Of a DNA stretch of 64,000 nucleotides, positions 44,702-53,813 are shown in pieces; positions within the stretch are counted from its first letter, which is position 1; each line of letters begins with the position of its first letter. The notes under the pieces are model-generated. The model did not search any database. It had not been told where the DNA came from and saw only the letters and a program-made list of their open reading frames with translations. A program made the position numbers and the translations under genes. The stretch comes from Pseudomonas sp. P8_229 (lineage in GTDB: Bacteria; Pseudomonadota; Gammaproteobacteria; Pseudomonadales; Pseudomonadaceae): assembly GCF_034008635.1 (NCBI RefSeq), contig NZ_CP125378.1:4898501-4962500 (forward strand), written 5' to 3'.

Positions 44702-45523
44702 TCAGGGCTTAACCTTGCGCCCAGCCATGTGCTGCAAATAGCCAACCAGCATCTGCAAATCCCCCTCCGGCAAAACCTCTACCGAAAACCCCGGCATCTT
44801 CGCCTGTGGCCACTGGCGCAGACTCTGCGGATCGCGAATGTAGCGCTTGAGGAAGTCCGCGCCAAAATACTCGGTCGGGTTATACGGAATGTTCAGGTCC
44901 GGCCCGAACTGCGCATCGCCCGCGCCGTTCAGGCGGTGGCAGGCCAGGCAGTTTTTCTGAAACAGCGCAAAACCCTGATTCACCGGGTCATCGGCTTTCA
45001 GCGCAGGATCCGGCAACAGGGCGGGGAAGCGCTCGGCCACTGGCGCCATGCGCTTGATGCTCGCCACTTCGAACGGCCATTGCTCGGGGCTGATGTTGCC
45101 GGCCTGCGGGTCGGTCCACACCAGATAGAACGGTCCGGCACTGTGCTTGCCTTCGGACAGCGGCGGCCACGGCTGCGCGGGGTCCTCGATCGCCAGCCAC
45201 GCTCGCGCGCCTTTGGTGTTGAGCAATGGTGCAGCGGCCAGCTCGGCGGCAAATCCATCGAGTGCCACCGCTTGCAAGTGATCGTCCGGTTTGATGCCGG
45301 TGAGCAGCGCCGCCACCGGGACGACGTGATAAGTCATGTCCTTCTTGTAGGACACATCATTTTTAATGGTCAGGGTTTGCACCTGCGGATGCTTGAGCAA
45401 CTCCTCGGTCTGCCAGGTGCGACTGGTGGTGCCCAACTGCAAATTCAGCTGTGCGGCAGACAAGGGCATGCTCAGCAGCAAGGCCCAGAACACAATAAGC
45501 GTTTTCAAAATATCGCCGTCCAT
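44702..45523 (-). CDS. Secreted cytochrome c protein with molybdopterin-like N-domain
   Basis: 273 residues from the ATG at 45523. A signal peptide runs to about LSAAQ. Residues 25-150 (LQLGTTSRTWQTEELLKHP..VTIKND) resemble a sulfite-oxidase-type domain. A c-type cytochrome domain follows with CLACH (FQKNCLACHRLNG) and probable axial Met in AKMPGF. Predicted periplasmic; partner enzyme unknown. Confidence 0.78.
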   Translation of the reverse strand: MDGDILKTLIVFWALLLSMPLSAAQLNLQLGTTSRTWQTEELLKHPQVQTLTIKNDVSYKKDMTYHVVPVAALLTGIKPDDHLQAVALDGFAAELAAAPLLNTKGARAWLAIEDPAQPWPPLSEGKHSAGPFYLVWTDPQAGNISPEQWPFEVASIKRMAPVAERFPALLPDPALKADDPVNQGFALFQKNCLACHRLNGAGDAQFGPDLNIPYNPTEYFGADFLKRYIRDPQSLRQWPQAKMPGFSVEVLPEGDLQMLVGYLQHMAGRKVKP

Positions 45524-45618
45524 GTCGTGCAAGTGCGCAAAGGTTGGCACAGCCACGCTGGCCCGGATAGCGGGCCAGTCACATTTTATGTGGCGATAAC
45601 GGGCGCCTGCCGCTTGAG

Positions 45619-45714
45619 TCAGCCGATGACCTTGGTGAGGTTGGGCAAAATCAACAACAGCGTCGTGGCGAAAAGAATGAGCCCTGCTTGACGAACTTTC
45701 GGTTGTTTGAACAT
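45619..45714 (-). CDS. 31-aa single-helix membrane peptide
   Basis: ATG at 45714, TGA at 45619-45621. The product has a basic N-terminus MFKQPKVRQAG then a hydrophobic helix LILFATTLLLILPNLTKV. A possible ribosome binding site AAAGG lies 10 or so bases upstream. Too small for most gene callers; coding potential is supported only by composition and hydrophobic pattern. Confidence 0.45.
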   Translation of the reverse strand: MFKQPKVRQAGLILFATTLLLILPNLTKVIG

Positions 45715-45852
45715 GGCTTGACCGCCTTTATTGTTATTTCCTGATGTTTGCCTGCATATCCATGACGGCAAACGCTGCACTTCCTGTTGAAGAACGTCGG
45801 CCCCGGCAAAACCCGACGACCCTGACGTACATGTACTACCTTAGAGCCCGCG

Positions 45853-46038
45853 TCACGCGCGGCTTAGATCCATTTCATATGTATTTGCTGCTGATGGCGA
45901 TAAAAAAGGCATGAGGCGTATTGCCAGCTTCTTCGCCGCCCGCTTGCTAGACAACTCGCCGACCTGAACCGGTTCACCCAATGGTGGATGACCGTCCGTC
46001 TGAGCGTGCGCGTCAACGTCATTGAGCACTGTGGTCAT
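45853..46038 (-). CDS. Hypothetical protein (61 aa)
   Basis: ATG at 46038 with GAGGATTCA upstream. Hydrophilic N-terminus MTTVLNDVDAHAQTDGHPPL followed by a basic segment SSKRAAKKLAIRLM and a short tail. No motif, no membrane segment. Divergent from the thiolase gene. Function unknown. Confidence 0.5.
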   Translation of the reverse strand: MTTVLNDVDAHAQTDGHPPLGEPVQVGELSSKRAAKKLAIRLMPFLSPSAANTYEMDLSRA

Positions 46039-46107
46039 TGAATCCTCGACGGCGCGGGACAACAGTGACACCACGAATTTCACTCACCGCACAGGTTCGA
46101 GGACGTC

Positions 46108-47313
46108 ATGACCCAAGCTTTGATTTTCGATGCGTTACGCACGCCCCGCGGCAAAGGCAAGGCCGATGGCGCGCTGCACAGCGTCAAACCGGTGAATCTG
46201 GTCGCGGGGTTGTTGACCGCGCTGCAGAGCCGCACCGCGCTGGACACCAGCCAGGTCGATGACGTGGTGCTCGGTTGCGTCACGCCGATCGGCGATCAGG
46301 GCTCGGACATCGCGAAGACGGCGGTGCAAGTGGCGGATTGGGATGTCAGCGTGGCCGGCGTGCAGATCAACCGCTTCTGCGCCTCGGGTCTGGAGGCGGT
46401 GAACCTCGGCGCGATGAAAGTCCGTTCCGGTTTCGAAGACCTGGTGGTGGTCGGCGGTGTCGAGTCGATGTCGCGGGTGCCGATGGGCAGCGACGGCGGC
46501 GCCTGGGCGCTGGACCCGCAGACCAACCTGCACAGCCACTTCACCCCACAGGGTGTTGGCGCTGACCTGATCGCCACGCTCGAAGGTTTCAGCCGTCAGG
46601 ACGTCGATGCCTACGCGTTGCACTCGCAGCAAAAAGCAGCGCGGGCGCGGGCCGACGGTTCGTTCAACAAGTCGCTGGTACCGGTGCAGGATCAGAACGG
46701 CATCATTCTGCTCGACCACGACGAATTCATTCGGGCCGAGTCGACCATGGAAGGCCTCGGCAAACTCAAACCGAGTTTCGAGATGATTGGGCAGATGGGT
46801 TTCGATGCCACAGCGCTGCGGGTCTACAGCCACGTCGAGCGGATCAACCACGTGCACACGCCGGGCAACAGCTCCGGGATCGTCGACGGTGCCGCGCTGA
46901 TGTTGATCGGCTCCGAAGCCAAGGGCCGCGCGCTGGGTCTGCAACCACGGGCGCGAATCGTTGCGACGGCGGTGACCAGCACCGACCCGACGATCATGCT
47001 CACCGGCCCGGCGCCGGCCACCCGCAAGGCTCTGGCCAAGGCTGGCTTGCACGTGGAAGACATCGACCTGTTCGAGGTCAACGAAGCATTTGCCTCGGTG
47101 GTGCTCAAGTTCATCAAGGACATGGCGGTTGACCCGGACAAGGTCAACGTCAACGGCGGCTCCATCGCGATGGGCCACCCGTTGGGCGCCACCGGTTGCG
47201 CGATCCTCGGCACCCTGCTCGATGAACTGGAAGCCCGGCGCCTGCGCTACGGCCTGGCGACGCTGTGCGTCGGCGGCGGCATGGGCATTGCCACCATCAT
47301 CGAACGCCTCTGA
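46108..47313 (+). CDS. Acetyl-CoA C-acetyltransferase (thiolase)
   Basis: 401-residue thiolase. Nucleophile Cys91 is in [13 protein letters not shown], with [18 protein letters not shown] (His) and the second catalytic Cys in LCVGGGMG near the C-terminus. It cleaves 3-ketoacyl-CoA in beta-oxidation or condenses acetyl-CoA. It is followed after 25 bp by the multifunctional beta-oxidation gene, and the pair forms a fatty-acid degradation operon. Confidence 0.92.
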   Translation: MTQALIFDALRTPRGKGKADGALHSVKPVNLVAGLLTALQSRTALDTSQVDDVVLGCVTPIGDQGSDIAKTAVQVADWDVSVAGVQINRFCASGLEAVNLGAMKVRSGFEDLVVVGGVESMSRVPMGSDGGAWALDPQTNLHSHFTPQGVGADLIATLEGFSRQDVDAYALHSQQKAARARADGSFNKSLVPVQDQNGIILLDHDEFIRAESTMEGLGKLKPSFEMIGQMGFDATALRVYSHVERINHVHTPGNSSGIVDGAALMLIGSEAKGRALGLQPRARIVATAVTSTDPTIMLTGPAPATRKALAKAGLHVEDIDLFEVNEAFASVVLKFIKDMAVDPDKVNVNGGSIAMGHPLGATGCAILGTLLDELEARRLRYGLATLCVGGGMGIATIIERL

Positions 47314-47338
47314 GCCCCCGAATTCAAGGAATCTTGTT

Positions 47339-49483
47339 ATGAGCGAAGCCATTCTTTACGAAAAAGGCCAGGACGGCATCGTCGTGCTGACCATCGACAT
47401 GCCGGGCCAGAGCGCCAACACCATGAACGCCGTGTACCGCCAGGCCATGGGCGCCTGCGTTGCGCGTCTGCTGGCGGAAAAGGACAGCATCGCCGGGGTC
47501 ATCATCACCTCGGCGAAGAAAACCTTCTTTGCCGGCGGCGACCTCAATGAGCTGATCAAGGTCGGCAAACCCGAGGCCAAAGCGTTCTATGACATGGTGC
47601 TGAGCCTCAAAGCCCAGTTGCGCACCCTGGAAACCCTTGGCCAACCCGTGGTCGCCGCGATCAACGGTGCGGCGCTCGGCGGTGGCTGGGAAATCTGTCT
47701 GGCCTGCCATCACCGGGTGGCGCTGGACGATGCGGCGGTGCAACTCGGGCTGCCGGAAGTGACCCTCGGTCTGCTGCCGGGCGGCGGCGGGGTAGTGCGC
47801 ATGGTGCGTATGCTCGGCATCGAAAAAGCCCTGCCGTATCTACTCGAAGGCAAGAAGGTGCGCCCGCAACAGGCGTTGCAGGCCGGTTTGATCGATGAGC
47901 TGGCGGCGGATCGTGACGAACTGCTAGCCAAGGCCCGCGCATGGATTGTCGCCAACCCGGGCGCCGTGCAGCGTTGGGACGTGAAGGGCTATCAGATCCC
48001 AGGCGGCACGCCGTCGAATCCGAAAGTCGCGCAGATGCTGGCGATTGCGCCGTCGATCCTGCGGGCGAAGACCCAAGGCACGCTGCCGGCCCCGGAGAAA
48101 ATTCTCTGTGCGGCAGTGGAAGGCGCGCAGGTGGATTTCGACACCGCGCACCTGATCGAAACCCGTTACTTCACCGAATTGACCACCGGGCAGATCTCGA
48201 AAAACCTGATCGGCACCTTCTGGTTCCAGCTCAACGAAATCAACGCCGGTGGTTCGCGACCGCAGGGCTTCGCGCCCTCTGTCACACGTAAGGTCGGCGT
48301 GCTGGGTGCGGGGATGATGGGCGCCGGGATTGCTTTCGTCAGCGCCTCGGCCGGCATCAACGTGGTGCTCAAGGACATCAACCTGGCGGCGGCCGAGAAG
48401 GGCAAGGCGCATTCGGCGGCGTTGCTCGACAAGAAAGTCGCCCGGGGCCAGATGACCGCGGAAAAACGCGAAGCGGTGCTGGCGCGGATCCAGCCCAGCG
48501 AAAACGATGCCGATCTGACTGGCTGCGACTTGATCATCGAAGCCGTATTCGAGGATCGCGAACTGAAAGCCAAGGTCTCGGCAGCGGCGCAGCAAGTGGT
48601 CGGTAGCGATGCGGTGATTGCCTCCAACACCTCGACCTTGCCGATCACCGGGCTGGCGATGGCAGTGCCGGATCAAAGCAAGTTCATCGGCCTGCATTTC
48701 TTCAGTCCGGTGGAAAAAATGCCGCTGGTGGAAATCATCAAGGGCGCGCAGACCAGCGATGAAACCCTGGCGCGGGGTTTCGACTTCGTCCTGCAAATCA
48801 AGAAAACCCCGATCGTGGTCAATGACAGTCGTGGTTTCTTTACCTCGCGAGTGTTCGGCACCTTTACCAACGAAGGCATTGCCATGCTCGGCGAGGGGGT
48901 GAGTGCGCCGATGATCGAGACCGAGGCGCGCAAGGCCGGGATGCCGGTCGGGCCGCTGGTGATCTCCGACGAAGTTTCCCTCAGCCTGATGAGCCATATC
49001 CGTCAGCAAACGGCCAAAGACCTGCAAGCAGAAGGGAAACCGCTGATAGAACACCCGGCGTTCGCCGTGATTGACTTGCTGCTCAACGAATACAAGCGTC
49101 CGGGAAAAGCCGCAGGCGGCGGTTTCTACGATTACCCGGCCGGCGGTCAGAAGCATCTGTGGCCCGAATTGAAGACCCACTTCGAGAAGGCGGACGGGCA
49201 GATTTCGCCAAAGGATGTGCGTGATCGCCTGCTGTTCGTGCAGGCCCTCGAAACCGTGCGCTGCGTGGAGGAGGGCGTGCTGACCTCGATGGCGGACGCC
49301 AACGTCGGCTCGATCTTCGGCATCGGTTTTGCGCCGTGGACCGGCGGCGCGCTGCAGTTCATCAATCAGTATGGCGTGCAGGATTTCGTCGCGCGTGCGC
49401 AATATCTGGCCGAGCAATATGGCGAGCGCTTTACCCCGCCGGCGTTGCTGCTGGAAAAAGCCGCGAAAGACGAGCTGTTTTAA
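47339..49483 (+). CDS. Bifunctional enoyl-CoA hydratase/3-hydroxyacyl-CoA dehydrogenase
   Basis: 714 residues. The N-terminal crotonase domain (residues about 10-200) has NGAALGGGWEICLACHHRVA and LPEVTLGLLPGGGG. The 3-hydroxyacyl-CoA dehydrogenase NAD domain begins KVGVLGAGMMGAGIAFVSASAG (about residue 315), and the C-terminal dehydrogenase domain ends near the end. This is the FadB/FadJ alpha-subunit layout. It forms the beta-oxidation complex with the thiolase 25 bp upstream. Start ATG at 47339. Confidence 0.92.
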   Translation: MSEAILYEKGQDGIVVLTIDMPGQSANTMNAVYRQAMGACVARLLAEKDSIAGVIITSAKKTFFAGGDLNELIKVGKPEAKAFYDMVLSLKAQLRTLETLGQPVVAAINGAALGGGWEICLACHHRVALDDAAVQLGLPEVTLGLLPGGGGVVRMVRMLGIEKALPYLLEGKKVRPQQALQAGLIDELAADRDELLAKARAWIVANPGAVQRWDVKGYQIPGGTPSNPKVAQMLAIAPSILRAKTQGTLPAPEKILCAAVEGAQVDFDTAHLIETRYFTELTTGQISKNLIGTFWFQLNEINAGGSRPQGFAPSVTRKVGVLGAGMMGAGIAFVSASAGINVVLKDINLAAAEKGKAHSAALLDKKVARGQMTAEKREAVLARIQPSENDADLTGCDLIIEAVFEDRELKAKVSAAAQQVVGSDAVIASNTSTLPITGLAMAVPDQSKFIGLHFFSPVEKMPLVEIIKGAQTSDETLARGFDFVLQIKKTPIVVNDSRGFFTSRVFGTFTNEGIAMLGEGVSAPMIETEARKAGMPVGPLVISDEVSLSLMSHIRQQTAKDLQAEGKPLIEHPAFAVIDLLLNEYKRPGKAAGGGFYDYPAGGQKHLWPELKTHFEKADGQISPKDVRDRLLFVQALETVRCVEEGVLTSMADANVGSIFGIGFAPWTGGALQFINQYGVQDFVARAQYLAEQYGERFTPPALLLEKAAKDELF

Positions 49484-49577
49484 GTGATCGGGTGAACGCT
49501 GCGGGGCTTGCCTTGCCGGGGTGTTTCAAGGCAGGCTCTGGGTGTTCATTATTCCCATCACGTGTCAGGTGTTTTTT

Positions 49578-50300
49578 ATGTCGCTACGCATCTGCATTCT
49601 GGAAACCGACATCCTGCGTCCGGAACTGGTCGATCAATATCAGGGTTACGGGCAGATGTTCCAGCGCCTGTTCTCGCAGCAACCGATTGCCGCCGAGTTC
49701 ACCGTGTACAACGTGATGCAGGGCGAATACCCGAGCGACGACCTGACCTTCGACGCGTACCTGATCACCGGCAGCAAGGCCGATTCGTTCGGTACCGACC
49801 CGTGGATCCAGACCCTCAAGCAATACCTGCTGACCCGCTACGAGCGCGGCGACAAGCTGCTCGGCGTGTGCTTCGGCCATCAACTGCTGGCGCTGCTGCT
49901 GGGCGGCAAGAGCGAGCGCGCCACCCAGGGCTGGGGGGTCGGCACCCACAACTACAAACTGGCGGCCAAGGCGCCGTGGATGAGCCCGGTGCGTGAAGAG
50001 CTGACGCTGCTGATCAGTCACCAGGATCAGGTCACCGCGCTGCCGGAAAACGCCACGGTCATCGCTTCCAGCGATTTCTGCCCGTTTGCCGCGTATCACA
50101 TCAACGATCAAGTGCTGTGCTTCCAGGGCCACCCGGAGTTCATTCACGACTATTCGCGGGCGCTGCTGGAACTGCGTCAGGAGGCGCTGGGTTCGCAGAT
50201 CTACTCGAAAGGCGTCGCCAGCCTGGAGCAGGAGCACCATGGCACGACCGTCGCGGAATGGATGATGCGGTTTGTGGCGCACAAGCCAGAAGCGGCCTGA
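49578..50300 (+). CDS. Class I glutamine amidotransferase
   Basis: 240 residues, GATase1 fold. The nucleophile is Cys98 in LGVCFGHQLLA, with HPEF (CFQGHPEF) for the catalytic His-Glu. It may act as a GMP synthase-like or gamma-glutamyl hydrolase-like enzyme; no synthetase domain is attached. ATG at 49578 with AGGTG upstream. Substrate unknown. Confidence 0.85.
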   Translation: MSLRICILETDILRPELVDQYQGYGQMFQRLFSQQPIAAEFTVYNVMQGEYPSDDLTFDAYLITGSKADSFGTDPWIQTLKQYLLTRYERGDKLLGVCFGHQLLALLLGGKSERATQGWGVGTHNYKLAAKAPWMSPVREELTLLISHQDQVTALPENATVIASSDFCPFAAYHINDQVLCFQGHPEFIHDYSRALLELRQEALGSQIYSKGVASLEQEHHGTTVAEWMMRFVAHKPEAA

Positions 50301-50305
50301 AGAGC

Positions 50306-50379
50306 TTCGCGAGCAGGCTCGCTCCCACCTGGATCTTCGTATCGACAAGGATCAATGTGGGAGCGAGCTTGCTCGCGAA
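50306..50379. repeat. REPIN
   Basis: Compact inverted pair between the convergent amidotransferase and corA genes. Confidence 0.85.
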
Positions 50380-50402
50380 TTTTCCGGACAACGCAGTGCC
50401 GA

Positions 50403-51374
50403 CTACAACCACCCCGATTTCTTGAAACTCGCCCACAAACTCACACACCCCACCGTGATAAACCCCAGCACGGCAAAGTAGCCGTAATGCCAGCTCAGTT
50501 CCGGCATGTTCTGGAAATTCATCCCGTAAATCCCCGCCACCGCCGTCGGGAACGCCAGAATCGCTGCCCACGCGGCAAACTTGCGCTGCACCACGCTCTG
50601 CCGTGACGCCTCAAGCAATACGCCGACCTCGATGGTCTGGCTGGCAATGTCCGCCAGCGTGGTCAGGTCTTCCATTTGCCGGGTGACGTGAATCTGCACG
50701 TCGCGGAAGTACGGGCGCATGTTCTTGTCGATGAACGGGAAGCTCAGTTTCTGCAGCTCCTCGCCGATCTCCACCATTGGCGCTGCGTAGCGGCGCAGGC
50801 GCAAGACATCGCGGCGCAGGCCGTGGAGTTTCTGGATGTCATGTTCGTTCAACGCACTGCACAGCACGTTGCGCTCCAGCTCATCGATCTCGGCATGAAT
50901 CGCTTCGCCCACCGGCTGGTAGTTTTCGATCACGAAATCCAGGATTGCATAGAGCACGAAATCTTCACCGTGCTCCAGCAACAGCGGACGCGCCTCACAG
51001 CGTTGGCGGACATGGGCGTAGGACGCCGAGTGGCCGTTGCGGGCAGTGATGATGTAGCCCTTGCCGGCGAAAATATGCGTTTCGATGAACTGCAAAATGC
51101 CATGCTCGCGGATCGGCGAGTAAGTGACGATAAACAATGCGTCGCCAAAGGTTTCCAGCTTCGGCCGGCTGTGTTTTTCCAGGGCGTCTTCAATGGCCAG
51201 TTCGTGCAGGTTGAACTGGCGTTGCAGTTTGGCCAGCTCCTGGGCGTCCGGCTCTTCGAGGCCGATCCAGACAAAGTGCCCGGTTTTCGCGGCCCAGGCG
51301 GCGCCCTCATCGAGGGTAATATTGGTGACTTTCTTACCAGCGCTGTAAACCGCAGCAGCAACAACTCGACCCAT
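50403..51374 (-). CDS. corA: CorA magnesium/cobalt transporter
   Basis: 323 residues. A long cytosolic N-domain is followed by two C-terminal transmembrane helices and the ion-selectivity motif YGMNFQNMPE. It forms a pentameric Mg2+ channel. ATG at 51374. It is convergent with the amidotransferase. Confidence 0.93.
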   Translation of the reverse strand: MGRVVAAAVYSAGKKVTNITLDEGAAWAAKTGHFVWIGLEEPDAQELAKLQRQFNLHELAIEDALEKHSRPKLETFGDALFIVTYSPIREHGILQFIETHIFAGKGYIITARNGHSASYAHVRQRCEARPLLLEHGEDFVLYAILDFVIENYQPVGEAIHAEIDELERNVLCSALNEHDIQKLHGLRRDVLRLRRYAAPMVEIGEELQKLSFPFIDKNMRPYFRDVQIHVTRQMEDLTTLADIASQTIEVGVLLEASRQSVVQRKFAAWAAILAFPTAVAGIYGMNFQNMPELSWHYGYFAVLGFITVGCVSLWASFKKSGWL

Positions 51375-51482
51375 GGTGGTGGTTCACTTCTTCTTGGCAG
51401 ATGGCAGGGAGTACAAGGCTTCAGCTTAGCCGTGTCGCTGCTTGAGAGTCAGTGAAATCTGTACAGTTCACCCGGCAAAAGA

Positions 51483-51507
51483 AAACCCGCACAAGGCGGG
51501 TTTGTTT
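51483..51507 (-). terminator. Bidirectional terminator after the PlsC-like gene
   Basis: AAACCCGC-ACAAG-GCGGGTTT hairpin with T-tract on the plus side and TTTTC on the minus side. Confidence 0.8.
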
Positions 51508-51509
51508 TT

Positions 51510-52232
51510 TCACGCAGCTTGCAGCTGCTGATCCATCGCGGCGATGCATTCACGCATCTGTTCGCGGCACTGGGACATGAGCAAGGGCATGTCATCCATC
51601 GTCAGTCCTGCTGTAGGAATCGCCGGCAGCGAGCGTATGAGGATTTTCCCGCTGCGCCAGCGGTTCAGGCGCATGTGCTTGATGTAGCTGCTGACGCACA
51701 CCGGCACGATCGGCACGCCGGCGGCGATCGCCATCTGGAACGCGCCTTTCTTGAATGGCAGCAGTTCTTCACCGAGGTTGCGCGTGCCTTCAGGGAACAC
51801 CCAGATCGAGGTGTCTTCGTTCTGCAAGGTGTTGGTGGTAGTGAGCATCGACTGACGCGCCTTGTGCGCATTGCCTCGGTCGATCAACACGTTACCGGCG
51901 AGCCAGAACAGTTGCCCGAACAGTGGCACCCATTTCAGGCTCTTCTTGCCGATGCACACGGTGCGACGCGGCACCACATTACCGAACACAAACAGGTCGT
52001 AGTTGGACTGATGGTTGGCGATGATCACGCAGCTGTCCGGCTTGCTCATCAAGCCGCTGACGTCGGACTTTACGCGCAGACGCAGAATGCACATGGCCGG
52101 CCAAGCATAGAGGCGGGCGCACAGACGGCTGTTGTCCGGGTTGAACGGACGGCACAGGCCGAGGATCACGCCCAGCACGCCGGCCAGAATAAAGTGCAGG
52201 CCCATCAATAACATACGAAACACAAACAGCAT
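51510..52232 (-). CDS. 1-acylglycerol-3-phosphate acyltransferase (PlsC-like)
   Basis: 240 residues from the ATG at 52232. An N-terminal membrane segment (LFVFRMLLMGLHFILAGVLGVIL) precedes the acyltransferase motif NHQSNYD (His74/Asp79) and FPEGTRN. It makes phosphatidic acid from lysophosphatidic acid. A longer in-frame ORF begins upstream but lacks a ribosome binding site. Confidence 0.88.
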   Translation of the reverse strand: MLFVFRMLLMGLHFILAGVLGVILGLCRPFNPDNSRLCARLYAWPAMCILRLRVKSDVSGLMSKPDSCVIIANHQSNYDLFVFGNVVPRRTVCIGKKSLKWVPLFGQLFWLAGNVLIDRGNAHKARQSMLTTTNTLQNEDTSIWVFPEGTRNLGEELLPFKKGAFQMAIAAGVPIVPVCVSSYIKHMRLNRWRSGKILIRSLPAIPTAGLTMDDMPLLMSQCREQMRECIAAMDQQLQAA

Positions 52233-52398
52233 TTTCAGGCCCCACCGGGACAAAAGGTGGCGCAGTGTACGGATGTGCACTGTTTTCGGCAATTGCTGCT
52301 ATAGAGTCCGGAGATAGGCGATGTTTAAGCGCATGTTTCCGGGTTGATGGTCAGACGCGTCCTAGAGCTGTCGACGCTTGATCAACCGAACGCGCAAG

Positions 52399-52430
52399 AA
52401 AAAGCCCGACACGACGGTCGGGCTTTTCTT
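52399..52430 (-). terminator. Terminator after the crotonase gene
   Basis: AAAAGCCCGAC/GTCGGGCTTTT hairpin flanked by A- and T-runs. Confidence 0.8.
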
Positions 52431-52449
52431 CGGTGCTGCAAGCGCGGGC

Positions 52450-53139
52450 TTAGCCCAGATGTTCCTGATCCTGGATGATCGCGTTGTCGAGGGCTTCGAG
52501 CAGCGCCTTGCGCACTTTGAGCTTGGTGTTCTTGTGCGCGGTCATGTTGATCTTTTTCAACTGACGCGCGGCGGCCAGGGCAGCGCTTGGCAGTTCTTCG
52601 GCAGCCACCACCTTGTCGAGGAAACCGGCATCCACGGCGCTCTTCGGATCAAACATTTCGCCGTTGATCACCGAACGGTGGAACGCCGAGCGACGCAGGC
52701 GATCACGCGCCAGCTCAATGCCGGCGTGGTGCATGGTCATGCCGATCTGCACTTCGTTCAGACCAATGCTGAACGGGCCGTCGACGCCGATGCGGTAGTC
52801 GGCGGATAGCAGCAGGAACGCGCCCTTGGCCACCGCGTGCCCAGGGCACGCAACGATCACCGGGAACGGGTGGGAAAGCAGGCGACGGGCCAGGGTCGAA
52901 CCGGCGGTCACCAGAGACACGGCTTCTTTCGGGCCGGCAGTCATCACTTTCAGGTCATAGCCGCCCGACAAAATCCCCGGCTGACCGGTAATGATCACGA
53001 TGGCACGATCAGTCACCGCCTGATCCAGCGCCGCGTTGAACGCCGCAATCACGTCCGGGGAAATGGCATTGACCTTGCCGTTGTTCAAGGTCAGGGTCGC
53101 GATGCCGTCTTCGAGGTGGTAGGCAATCAACTCACTCAT
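52450..53139 (-). CDS. Crotonase/enoyl-CoA hydratase family protein
   Basis: 229 residues. It has ILSGGYDLKVM as the CoA-oxyanion hole and LNEVQIGMTMHHAGIELARDRL. The usual catalytic Glu positions read GAFLLLSAD and GLNEVQIG. A short crotonase, possibly in branched or odd fatty-acid breakdown; reaction not predictable. Divergent from the tRNA gene with its own promoter region upstream. Confidence 0.85.
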   Translation of the reverse strand: MSELIAYHLEDGIATLTLNNGKVNAISPDVIAAFNAALDQAVTDRAIVIITGQPGILSGGYDLKVMTAGPKEAVSLVTAGSTLARRLLSHPFPVIVACPGHAVAKGAFLLLSADYRIGVDGPFSIGLNEVQIGMTMHHAGIELARDRLRRSAFHRSVINGEMFDPKSAVDAGFLDKVVAAEELPSAALAAARQLKKINMTAHKNTKLKVRKALLEALDNAIIQDQEHLG

Positions 53140-53367
53140 GACGCAATTCCTTGTAAGAAAGATGGGCAGACGTTACCCACCACCGTAGGCCAGGTAAAGC
53201 GCCGTGACTGACTCGCCGGTCACCGTTTCTCGGCTCACCCGGCGTAGCGCGCCATTCTGCTTCTATATAGAAGGGGCGCCGTCACCAGAGATTGGCCGGT
53301 TTGCCATCGTCCTTCGACGGGCCAAACGCCTTTTTCTCTTAACCGCATGAAAATTCTGAAAAAAAGT

Positions 53368-53396
53368 TTGCCATCGGAAAAGCTTTCGACTACATT
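53368..53396 (+). promoter_or_regulatory. Sigma-70 promoter of tRNA-Ser
   Basis: TTGCCA (53368-53373) and TACATT (53391-53396), 17 bp apart, 38 bp before the tRNA. Confidence 0.65.
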
Positions 53397-53434
53397 AGCG
53401 CGCCTCGACAGACAGAACATGTTTGAAGAGATAC

Positions 53435-53524
53435 GGTGAAGTGTCCGAGTGGCTTAAGGAGCACGCCTGGAAAGTGTGTATACAGGAAACTGTATCGAGA
53501 GTTCGAATCTCTCCTTCACCGCCA
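53435..53524 (+). tRNA. tRNA-Ser(GGA)
   Basis: 90 nt with acceptor stem GGTGAAG/CTTCACC, discriminator G and encoded CCA end. The anticodon loop is CTGGAAA (anticodon GGA), and a long variable arm typical of serine is present. TTCGAAT in the T loop is standard. A terminator follows at 53537-53571. The 3' part recurs downstream at 54620-54646. Confidence 0.97.
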
Positions 53525-53589
53525 TATTCAATACGCAAAACCCCTGATTTCGAAGGAGATCAGGGGTTTTGTGGTTTCTGGCGTCTGGA
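53499..53589 (+). repeat. Direct repeat, left copy (tRNA 3' end plus terminator)
   Basis: About 90 bp covering the T arm, CCA end and terminator of tRNA-Ser, about 88% identical by eye to 54620-54709. Acts like an attL. Confidence 0.75.
53537..53571 (+). terminator. tRNA-Ser terminator
   Basis: AAAACCCCTGAT...ATCAGGGGTTTT hairpin followed by GTGGTTT. Confidence 0.85.
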
Positions 53590-53813
53590 AAATAACCCGA
53601 TAGGATCAATAGGGGGGGCTGATGCTTTGTTTCGGTGCGTCAAAAGCAGGCTCAGGCAAGCAGGCTTTGGCGTTCCGAATAAAAAAGGCGAAATTTCCGC
53701 GTTTCACCGGTTTCCCTAGGTTGTGATTCTGCGCGATAGTGGCGTTTTGTAATCGCCTTCAGGAAACGCTAAATACCTGGAAACTCATCGGCAGTTCAAC
53801 GCAGGGAAGTGCA

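Noticed and set aside
46135-47352. 405-aa ORF antisense to the thiolase
   Set aside because: Same reason; the thiolase motifs on the plus strand are complete.
47924-49417. 497-aa ORF antisense to the beta-oxidation enzyme
   Set aside because: Shadow of a long coding gene on the other strand; Arg/His-rich without motifs.
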